NCBI GenBank assembly: GCA_039707465.1
Contig: CM077645.1
Coordinates: forward strand, 143,469,503 to 143,533,502
Source of the DNA: Rhabdophis nuchalis
Lineage: Eukaryota > Chordata > Lepidosauria > Squamata > Natricidae
DNA length: 64,000 nucleotides
Reading direction: 5' to 3'
Shown: positions 55,908 to 64,000 of the stretch, piece by piece
Layout: the number at the start of each line of letters is the position of its first letter
Position numbering within the stretch: the first letter of the stretch is position 1
The notes under the pieces: generated by a model
Databases searched by the model: none
Told to the model about the DNA's origin: nothing
The model's input: only the letters and a program-made list of their open reading frames with translations
Position numbers and translations under genes: made by a program

Positions 55908-58900
55908 GTAAGGAGCTGGATGCGGGATGGGGAATCAGAGATCTACTATAGTCATGAGATGGTTAATGGTTTAAAGAATATTAGAATGTTTGTTGTGAAT
56001 TTCACAAAAGAGGGTTTTTTTTTCTAGTTGAGAGAGATGAGAGAATATAGGATTTCTGTTCTGTTCTCCAGCAAAATATATATATTTGTGGACATCTGAT
56101 TTATATCTGAGAGCTTCCTGTTCATGTCACTCTGAACTGAGCGTAATGGCTGTGTTGAAAGACTGTCAATGGTTTGCCTTTTTCCTAAAGATCAGCACTG
56201 ACAATTACCAACTGTAATTGACATCTTCCTAACAAAATCTCTGTCAGCATTTATTTGAACTGTCTCAGTGTCAGTGCACAGACTGGTACAGATTGATAAA
56301 GAGAGAGTGGGGACAAAGAGAGATTGCAGAAGCTTATTTTGGCTTCCTTCTGAAGGTCTTTGAACAAGGACTGTTTCTGTATTCAAAACTTATTTCCCAA
56401 CCATTGCCCAAGTATCTGTAGCCAATGCTGAAGTGAAATAAAAATCATAGTATCCTAAATATTAATTGGTGGTGAAAGCAGGAATTAATTTTTCCTCGTG
56501 CCTATTTGTTGATTTGTACGTTCCCCTGTTCCTAAACAATGGCAAACAACAAATTGCAACAAATTTGGGGTCATCTATTTGCGTTATAATATGAAAGGTT
56601 CTCGATCATATTAGAACACAAATAGATGGTCCCAGAGAGTAAAAGAAGAGGAAATTAATCATATCATTTAAGCCTTTTGCATAAGGTATGTTTTCCAAAT
56701 AATATAATTCACCCAGGATTTTAAGCTAGTTTTTATTTACAATATTGTTGCTGAATAGGACTGGGTGATCCAACCAGATTATTAATTTTTTAGAAAACGA
56801 GTTCTCTGTTTTGAGACTCAGCACTGGCATAATGTACTAATAGTAAAACATCTTATACTCATTTTTCTTTCAGTGTCAGGGTTAGGTTAAATTCATGATA
56901 TTCCCATTTTTCCATATTTATTATACTGTTTAGGTTCTGCATCTATTTAATCATCTACTCTTTAACTTATTTAATTTCTGTGTAATATTTCAGTATCGGC
57001 TTGTAACAAGCTCTGCAAAGTTTTCAGAGTTCTGTGTTACAAGTCATATTCAGTCCAAGTATTTCTGCCCTGTTTTTGCAATTCCTTTTGAACTATACTG
57101 CTTATTTCAAGATGACTCTGGCCATTGTGAAGAGAGAGTCTTAAAGGATTTCATCTTTGTCTTATTAAAAATTAGGAATTCATTATTCTGTATGAATAAT
57201 TCTCTCTCCCCTGCTTACATTTTTGTATATTCACCTTCATTAAAGAAATATTTAACACTGAGGCAAGGCCAATGAATCTGGGCTCCCTCTTTTTCTGTGT
57301 TTATTCCATAGTTTTAATCTGCTGCTTTTGACTGAATAATGTATTATAGTTTTTGCATTTCTATTTCTATAAACTACAGCTATTTATGCAAGCTGTCTGG
57401 AAGTCCTGCTCTCTCAGTAGAAGTAACCCAGACATAAGGTTATAAAATCCAGTCTGTGGTGTAAGTTAGAACATGGCTTGGTAGTTTTGTACGAGATTTC
57501 ATACCACAAATAGAAAATTAAAACTTGGTATTTTTGCTACTGCTGTTCTTCCAGGACACTGTTAATATATGTTAAATAAATTTAATATAATTTTAATTAT
57601 ATTTTTCTAAGTCTGGAAGTCATTTTTCTTTTACAAATATTCATTGTTTTTATTAAGTGAGTTCCAAGTACTTAATTGCTTTAAGGGTAATACATTTGCT
57701 GCAAATGTTGCTTTTCTTCTTTAGGGAAACTCCATTTTGGTGTTGTTCTTATTAATTAATTCAATATCCTTACACCAAACCATATTAATTCCAAAGAATC
57801 CCTTGGATGAATAATTGTAAGTGCAACTTCACCTGCATACAATATGTAGTTAAAATATGTAGTTCTTAATTTTCCAGTTTGTTTCCTGATTTTTTTTTCT
57901 TTGTCACCTCTTCCTTGCAAAAGTCCCATGCAAGAAAATCCCTACTGTTCATCAGTATATTTAATATTGTGAACATAAAAGGCCACTCAAAATTATCAAA
58001 GACATTTTCCACAATAAGAAAAATCTTAAACCATTTTCTAGTTTGTATCATTTATATTATCAACAGCATTCAAAGTATATCTGATACTGTTCTTTATGTA
58101 TCTTTTTTTAGAAACAAAATCCAATAGGATTGGGATATATATTGTGTTAGTTAAAAAGCAGGATGGATGGATGGCTGAATGAATCAATGATTCAATGAAA
58201 GGTTACAGCCTACAAACAACTGAATTGTGTATTTTGAGAATAACATCCATTGATTGAAAACCTCTAGGAATTGCTGCTCTATGTGGGTGGGTCAGCTTTT
58301 CAAAACCAAGTGTCTTCCAAATGTGCTGGATTGCAACTCCTATTAGCCATGCTATGTACAAAATATGAAGTTAGATCTTCATCAAATGTAGAAAGTACCA
58401 GTTGGGAGTGACTAGGATTTCCTGGTTTTTCATCAACCTGCAATTATTTTATCTACCATATCATTTACACTGTAGTTAAATCTACATTTGAAATTATATT
58501 TTCTCTTAAAATACTTGTTTCTGTCAAATTTTTAAAATGTATTTCAAAACTGCCCGTATGGGAACTGTATGGGCTACTCAATAATTAAGAGTTTATTTGC
58601 AACTAACTGGGAGTTATGAAGCAAATTAGTTCAAAACGAGGTTTGCAAAGAATTATTTTAGCAATCTCGCTTTAGATGTACAAAATGGGGAATTTCAAAG
58701 GGCCTTTGCAGCCAACTATTTTGCAGTCCAATAAAACATGCAATCATTACTAATTTGTGCAAAATTGAGCTATCTTCTTTGCAGTAGCAGCATCTTGTGG
58801 ATATGTCAATAGTGGAGAAATGTAATTTGTAATCATTACTAGAAGTGTGTTGTTACTGGGAGTGACTCTACTCAACTAGTTCACATTACTGCCAATCAGC

Positions 58901-59141
58901 TTCAATTTTAACCTCTTATTCTGAGGCATTGAAGAATAAGTTGCTTGTTTGCAAAGTTTTCTGGTACAAAACATTCATATACTTAATCACTTTTTGTAAT
59001 TCCAGTAATCTGGTCACATAATAGATATGCCCAAAGAACACTATTAAACAATGTGGTTTTGGTCATTTTACAATATGATCCTAGTATTTTCCCAAAGCAA
59101 CCCTTTCATATTTGCTCTGTGTTTTTTTAACATATAATTGA
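55908..59141. other. CDH20: CDH20 following intron, repeat-poor part
   Basis: It begins with the donor GTAAGG. No transposon was recognised in the first 3.2 kb, unlike the rest of the window. The stretch at about 58560-58830 has complex sequence with AATTA, TTTGCAAAG and CAATCATTA words and could be conserved regulatory DNA. No second cadherin exon is visible. Confidence 0.6.
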
Positions 59142-59372
59142 GAGCTGAGATGGTGCAGTGGTTAAAGTGCAGTACTGCAGACTACTTCAGTTGATTGCTA
59201 GTTGCAGTTAAGCAGTTCAAATCTCACCAGGTTGACTCTTCCTTTCATCCTTCTGAGATGGATAAAATGAGGACCCAGATTGTTGGGGGCAATATGCTGA
59301 CTCTGTAAACCACTTAGAGAGAATTATAAAAAGCACTATGAAGTGGTATATAGGTCTAAGTTCTATTGCTAT
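59142..59372 (+). mobile_element. tRNA-derived SINE (family 2)
   Basis: 'gagctgagatggtgcagtgg' head, AGTTCAAATCTC B-box area, body 'gataaaatgaggacccagat', 'tgttgggggcaatatgctga', tail 'taggtctaagttctattgct'. A short deletion precedes 'ggttgactc'. It lies in the cadherin intron. Confidence 0.8.
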
Positions 59373-59539
59373 AATAAAGTGAATCTCTTCACTAAAAATC
59401 ATTGCATTATTTATATAATATCAATACAAAAAGAACAGGATATAGACAACAATTTAAGATATGCCTGTGAGTTTAAGAATAACCTGTGAGATTTTTGTTC
59501 CTATCATAACCCCAATAAATTGGTATCTCCATTCTGAAA

Positions 59540-59940
59540 TAAGATTTATTTTATTTGTATCCCACCTTTATTGTTTTTTTTAGAAATAACTGAAGGCAGC
59601 TAACAGATTAATAGATTAAAAGAGTTGGAAGGGACCTTGCAGGTCATCTAGTCTAACCCCCTGCCCAAGCAGGAGACCCTACATCTGCCTCTACCTAGGA
59701 TTCCCAACCTCCTGATTGGGAGGCAAGAGCTCCACCTCTAGGCCACAGCAGCAAATCTAACAGATCATTTTGCCTCCTATTTTCCCTACACCAACCCTGT
59801 CAGGTGAGTTGGGCTGAAAGAGAGTGACTAGTCCAAGGTCACCCAGCTGGCTTTCATGGTTAAAGTGGCACTAGAACTCTTAGTCTCCCACTTTCTAGCC
59901 TGCTACCTTAATCTCTTGTCTAAACTAGAACAAAGTAACA
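59540..59940. mobile_element. MIR/L2-like repeat carrying a CR1 fragment
   Basis: The outer parts (59540-59605, 59765-59940) have 'atcccacctttattg' and 'agtccaaggtcacccagctg', a MIR-type 3' pattern. Between them, 59606-59690 is an antisense CR1 piece ('gagttggaagggaccttgc', 'aggtcatctagtctaacccc'). Confidence 0.55.
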
Positions 59941-60463
59941 GTGTCGTAAACTGGAGATCATTTCCACAGTCACAACTCAGCTCACAGGTGATTCCTTAGA
60001 GCTTTAAAAGTCCTTCAGAGTTACCTATAAATCATTTCTTAATGGTGGATTTCCCACACTTAAAATAAACATTTTTGTGGTTGCATGTGAATATTACAGT
60101 GATTTCCTCAGTGTATTGTTTCAGATCCAAGATTTCTTGAGTAGCATTTCCAGTTAAAAGAGATTGGAAAGGAAAGCCTGGGAGAGCTGTAGTCCCTCAA
60201 AGTAGAGGGTACCAGATTACATGGATTAGTGGTCTGAGTCAATTCATATGTAATTGAGAAAGGGGTGCTAGAAAGGTGGAGGATGGGTCCTGATCTACTA
60301 AATTTTCCAAAATCAAAGAGGTCAGCTGTAAGAATTATATTCCAACCTTGACTGTGTATTTCTGTGGTGTGCAGGCAGTAAGAGAAGAATGCTATCGCAA
60401 AATAAACTTTTTTAATCACTCATTAACAATGCTAACAGTCTTTAACAAGCATGCATAAACATA

Positions 60464-60690
60464 TTCCGCCCCGAATCCCTTCAGGGAGAGGGGGCGGGGC
60501 ACATCACTGCCCCGAGTCCCTTCGGGGAGAGGGGGCAGTTTAGAAATTTAATAAATTATTATTAGTATTAGTATTAGTATTATTAGTATTATTAGTATTA
60601 TTAGTATTATTAGTATTATTAGTATTATTAGTATTATTAGTATTATTAGTATTATTAGTATTATTATATTATTATATTATTATATAGTGC
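60464..60690 (+). mobile_element. L2-like 3' end, hairpin duplicated, with (TATTATTAG)n
   Basis: Two copies of the terminal hairpin (CCGAATCCCTTCAGGGAGAG and CCGAGTCCCTTCGGGGAGAG) stand in tandem at 60466-60538. Then 'tagaaatttaataaatta' and a ~145-base repeat with 9-base period TATTATTAG, a derivative of the TTA tail. Confidence 0.85.
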
Positions 60691-60782
60691 ATTACAAAGG
60701 TCAATTTCCCAAAAACTACACATCTTGTAAAACTTTTTACTTATCTACACCAAAACCTTTTGTAAGAAACAATATTTTAAGA

Positions 60783-60905
60783 CAGGGGTCTGCAAAGTCG
60801 GCTCTTTTAAGACTGGTGGACTTCAACTCCCAGAGTTCCCCAGCCAGCGTAGCTCTGGGAGTTGAAGTCCACCAGTCTTAAAAGAGCCGACTTTGCAGAC
60901 CCCTG
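60783..60905. mobile_element. Palindromic hAT MITE, 123 bp
   Basis: Starts CAGGGGTCTGCAAAGTCGGC and ends with its reverse; near-perfect arms of about 55 bases, one arm about 10 bases shorter near the centre. Perfect 8-bp duplication TTTTAAGA at 60775-60782 and 60906-60913. Confidence 0.92.
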
Positions 60906-60913
60906 TTTTAAGA

Positions 60914-61542
60914 CATTATAGTAAAGTACAATAATGCTACTAAATTCCTTAATGGGGCATATTCTCTTTCCAAATTACTTCCCAGATAGTGTTATGGATT
61001 TTAAACTGATTGTTCTTCTAAATCAGAAGATGAACATGAGCTTTTTGTTTCAATGTTTTAAGCGTCCCAACAAGATATACATACGTCAGATATATGTATA
61101 AATTTAAATTTGATTTTTTTTATGTGGTATCTAAATTGTTATAAAAAGTAATTTTCTATATCTATAATTTTCATCTACAAGTGAATTATATGAAAGGGAT
61201 CCCAATTTTAAAGAAATGAGAGCATTTTTATATAGCAACATATAGGCATAGGTGGCTGCATATGGATTAAAACCACCACAGAGAGTTTAGAGTAGTCCTG
61301 ACTTGCATCTAACAGATGTGACCATATGTAGAAAAAGAAGAGATACAATTCTAGGTTCCATCCTTTAGTTCAAGGGTTGCAAATCATCACAAGAGCTGTC
61401 TGAGGATTAATTCATTAGCCTGAGGGCCACAGTGCTGAAGACTTTTCATACATTGATCAAAGAGTCACTAGTGAATTGAAAATGAAGAGTATCACAGCAG
61501 GCCATTTGACGTATTTATTTTAAAAACTCTACTGTGAATCAG
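60914..61542. other. Unique DNA
   Basis: Nothing recognised. Confidence 0.4.
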
Positions 61543-61665
61543 CTTTATATCTTTCTCTTTCCTTATTTCTTTATTTCTTTCTATCTTTCTTTCTCTTTTT
61601 CTTTCTTTCTTTCTTTCTTTATTTCTTTCTATCTTTCTTTCTCTTTCTTTCTTTCTTTCTTTTTT
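61543..61665. repeat. (TTTC)n microsatellite
   Basis: TTTC units with TATC and TATTTC interruptions; two similar ~55-base blocks suggest an internal duplication. Confidence 0.93.
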
Positions 61666-62170
61666 GCATTTTTTTGGGACATTTATCTTACAACATTTTT
61701 CATTCACCAGGACAGCAACATAAAACCCTTGAACCTAATCATCTGAAACCTGGCAGATTTATCTCCTCAGAAGAGTCAACTGTGCTTCAACATTATTTTC
61801 AATTCTGCCAGGAAATAAAATGTTATTGGAAAATCTCTCCGACGACAAAAAAAACCAACCCATGTTTTGTCTTCAATTTGGCATGTGTTGCAATCTCATG
61901 AGAGGCTATAATTCTGCAAATTTAGTTCAATTTCAGATTGCTTTTAATGGCATGTGGGCTGAAAATTGATTAAATAGATGCGGTATCACATATGAGAAAA
62001 CAAAAGCAATTGCCATTTGTTGTCTTTTTAGTCATAATTAGTGGAAAGCACAGTGATTTTAAGAGTTTGAATCAAGTTAAGATTTGAGTCTACGCCCCAC
62101 CTATTACGTTCATCTCAGGTGGAGTAGAAACCAGAATCAACCTCCTTGGGATAGGGAGCAGTGCTTAAAT
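61666..62170. other. Unique DNA
   Basis: No repeat recognised. The stretch 61900-62060 is complex AT-rich sequence that could be checked for conservation. Confidence 0.4.
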
Positions 62171-62296
62171 CAATGTTTCCCAAACTTAATAACTTTAAGA
62201 TGTGTGGACTTCAACTCTCAGAAATGCTTGCTGACTTTAGAATTCTGGAAGTTGAAGTCCATATATTTTAAAGTTGCCAAATTGAAAAAACACTTG
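62171..62296. mobile_element. Palindromic hAT MITE, old copy
   Basis: 'actttaagatgtgtggactt' and 'gttgaagtccatatatttt' are decayed inverted arms of the family at 39539-39673. Flanks GCTTAAAT / GTTTAAAT are a probable 8-bp duplication with one change. Confidence 0.7.
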
Positions 62297-62420
62297 TTTA
62301 AATTATCCTTAGATATGCATATGAGCTATGGTGGTGCAGTGGTTAGAGTGTAGTACTGCAGGCTACTTCTGCTGCCTGCAGGCTTCCTGAAATTTGGCAA
62401 TTCAAATCTCACCAGGCTGA

Positions 62421-62640
62421 GAGAAGAGGAGAGAATGAAAGGAAGACGAGGGAAAGAAGAAAGAGGTAAGGAGAGTAGGATGGAAGGGAGAGAAAGAGAA
62501 GGAGAGAGGGTAGGAAGGGAAAGAAGAAAAGTAGTAGGAGAAAGGAAGAAGAAAGGGGAAGGAGAGGAGGAAGGAAGGAAGTAGAGACAGGAGGAAGGGA
62601 GAAAAGAAAGGGAAAACAAGGTGGTGTTGCAATAGGAGGA
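62421..62640. repeat. Purine-rich (GGAAA/GAAGG) tract
   Basis: About 220 bases of nearly pure A/G on the + strand, inside the split SINE. Long Ser/Leu/Phe/Pro frames on the minus strand are products of the repeat. Confidence 0.93.
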
Positions 62641-62681
62641 AGGGATGGTAAATAAAGCATCCCAAACTGTATATTATAACC

Positions 62682-62907
62682 CAGGGGTAGTCAACCTTTT
62701 TATACTTACCACCCACTTTTGTATCCCTGTTAGTAGTAAAATTTTCTAACCGCCCACCAGTTCCACAGTAATGGTGATATATAAAGTAGGGAAGTCAATT
62801 AAATTAAAAAAAGGAAAGTGCTTCAGTATCGGACAAAACCCCTACCGCCCACCATGAAAGCTGGAACACCCACTAGTGGGCGGTAAGGACCAGGCTGACT
62901 ACCACTA
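62682..62907. mobile_element. hAT MITE, 226 bp, perfect 8-bp duplication
   Basis: Ends CAGGGGTAGTCAACCTTTTT and CCAGGCTGACTACCACTA, flanked by TTATAACC at 62674-62681 and 62908-62915. The interior has CCGCCCAC near both ends. Confidence 0.88.
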
Positions 62908-62923
62908 TTATAACCTATTAAAT

Positions 62924-63011
62924 CAGAGGTTCCCAAACAAGCATAGCTGGCTGGAGAATTCTGGGAATTGAAGTCCACAAGTCTTAAAGTTACCAAGTTT
63001 GGGAACCTCTG
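62924..63011. mobile_element. Palindromic hAT MITE with one arm deleted, 88 bp
   Basis: Perfect 8-bp duplication TATTAAAT at 62916-62923 and 63012-63019. The right arm is complete, but the left keeps only the 15-base end (CAGAGGTTCCCAAAC) before jumping to the centre. It abuts the previous hAT copy with no spacer. Confidence 0.88.
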
Positions 63012-63034
63012 TATTAAATGAAATAATAAATGTA

Positions 63035-63274
63035 CAGTAATCCCTCGTTTTTCGCGGTTAATGGGGACCGGAACCTTCCGCGGAAACTGAAAAACCACGA
63101 AGTAGGATTCTGTATATCTATACCGGAAACTTGAGTTGGTGGACATCGTTTAAAGCAAGCACTAGGGGGCGCTTGCCTCCTACCAATGCATTTTTTTTCT
63201 ATTCTGTATTTTTGAAAAACCCACAACACACTGAAGCCGCGGAACATGAAGCCGCGAAAAACGAGGGATTACTG
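63035..63274. mobile_element. Tc1/mariner-type MITE, 240 bp, TA-flanked
   Basis: Starts CAGTAATCCCTCGTTTTTCG and ends with its exact reverse (23 bases identical), TA on both sides (63033-63034, 63275-63276). Non-coding. Confidence 0.9.
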
Positions 63275-63579
63275 TATACGAATGATAAATGTAAAGAAGA
63301 ATAACAATCATGTGAATGTATACTTAAAATGGTATGTAAGAGAATTTAAAAAATTAAAAAATCTTTGGAAATAAAAGCTCAAAGTTGACCCAGCCTTCCA
63401 GCCTTCCGAGGTGGGTAAAATGAGGGGCAATATGCTAACTGCATACACCACTTAGAGAGGGCTTTAAGCACTGTAAAGTAGTATGTAAGTCTAAGTGCTA
63501 TTGCTATAAAAACATATGGGGTTTTTAAATATGTTTTCTCAATCACAATTGAATTCAGGAGTGGCCAAACATAGATTTA

Positions 63580-64000
63580 CAGCTGGGGTGGCCTTCAAAA
63601 ATTTTAGCTACAGATTCTCTGCCCGGTTGCTGAGTGGGCATGGCCATGGTGGGTGTGTCAACCTCCTGCACCACGGCGGGGGGGATTTTCACCCTCTCAA
63701 GTCTCCGGAGGTTTTCCTTGAGCCTCCAGGAGGGCAAAAACGGCCTCACCTGGGCTCCAGAGCCTCCCTGGAGGCCAGAAATAGGCCCATTTCTGGCCTT
63801 TCAGAGCCTCTGGGAGGCCCATTTTTCCCTCTCCCTGAGCCTCCATGCAAGTCCTGCACTTACTTGGCATCCAAAATGGGCAACATGGAGACTCCTGGGA
63901 GGGACAGGGCTGGGTGGGTGGGGCCAGTCAGGAGTGGAATTTGGGGGTTCACCAAAACACGCAGAATCTTCCCTAGAGGATCGCCCAATCCTGGGTGAAC
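63580..64000. mobile_element. hAT-like MITE, 'CAGGGGTGGACTTC' family, cut by window end
   Basis: Starts CAGCTGGGGTGGCCTTCAAA and shows in reverse the sequence of the copy at 21461-21861 ('ggtgggtgtgtcaacctcc' against 'cacacccacccagc'; 'agaatcttccctagagg' against 'cctctagctaagtttct'). GC-rich with Gly/Ala/Pro-type frames that are not genes. Confidence 0.65.

Larger units (their letters stand above)
62323..63508 (+). mobile_element. tRNA-derived SINE (family 2) split by about 955 bp
   Basis: The head (62323-62420) ends at 'ctcaccaggct'; the body resumes at 63376 'gctcaaagttgacccagcc' and runs to the 'aagtctaagtgctattgct' tail at 63508. Compared with 45791-46033 the two parts are adjacent. Between them lie a purine tract, two hAT elements and a mariner-type MITE. 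The right part also has a ~15-bp deletion. Confidence 0.65.

Noticed and set aside
63516..63998. 160-codon open frame at the right edge
   Set aside because: It lies in a GC-rich hAT MITE also found, without a frame, at 21461-21861.
56192..64000. Second CDH20 exon (EC1 continuation)
   Set aside because: No reading frame with the expected HSD/GDGSIKY-type block was found between 55908 and the window end.

Overview
The window is non-microbial vertebrate DNA: AT-rich, packed with interspersed repeats, and carrying only one recognisable host coding exon. The repeat mix points to a squamate reptile, most likely a snake. It includes Sauria-type SINEs with perfect or near-perfect target duplications, a second tRNA-derived SINE family, many 5'-truncated L2-like and CR1-like LINEs, L1 remnants, Penelope-like fragments, and a large set of hAT and Tc1/mariner-type non-autonomous DNA transposons. 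Family names rest on recognition of motifs, not on a database search.

The only convincing host gene is one coding exon on the + strand at 55564-55907. It encodes the first 79 residues of a type II cadherin, best matched by cadherin-20 (CDH20): signal peptide, short prodomain, RMKR furin site, and the start of EC1 with the Trp2/Trp4 adhesion residues. It has a good acceptor and a GTAAGG donor. The rest of the window is therefore most simply read as upstream intron or 5' flank (1-55563) and the following intron (from 55908, longer than 8 kb). Repeat-poor stretches such as 15.3-20.7 kb, 40.9-41.4 kb and 55.9-59.1 kb are where regulatory elements of this gene would be sought.

Region by region: 1-5.4 kb is unique DNA with old L2 and SINE fragments. 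5.4-8.4 kb has a 1.9 kb L2 inserted in a CR1 remnant, then a GC- and CT-rich hAT element. 10.5-15.2 kb holds a hAT, a Penelope/L2 nest, L1 remnants, a mariner-type element and a Sauria SINE. 20.7-29.8 kb is a run of mariner, hAT, SINE, Penelope and CR1 pieces. 30-42 kb is mostly unique, with scattered hAT elements, a SINE and an old CR1. 42.6-45.8 kb is the most unusual block: head-to-head tRNA-like units carrying a hammerhead-ribozyme fold, followed by an L2 with an open reverse-transcriptase frame and a second L2 3' end. 46-54.6 kb is dense in DNA transposons. 59-64 kb is a nest of SINE, hAT, mariner and microsatellite sequence.

The strongest candidate for something undescribed is at 42.66-43.78 kb: a repeated unit that joins a tRNA-like domain directly to a type I hammerhead ribozyme with a very short stem III, arranged in tandem and inverted copies like animal retrozymes. 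Each copy seen here has a different damaging change, while the shared pattern fits a complete hammerhead core.
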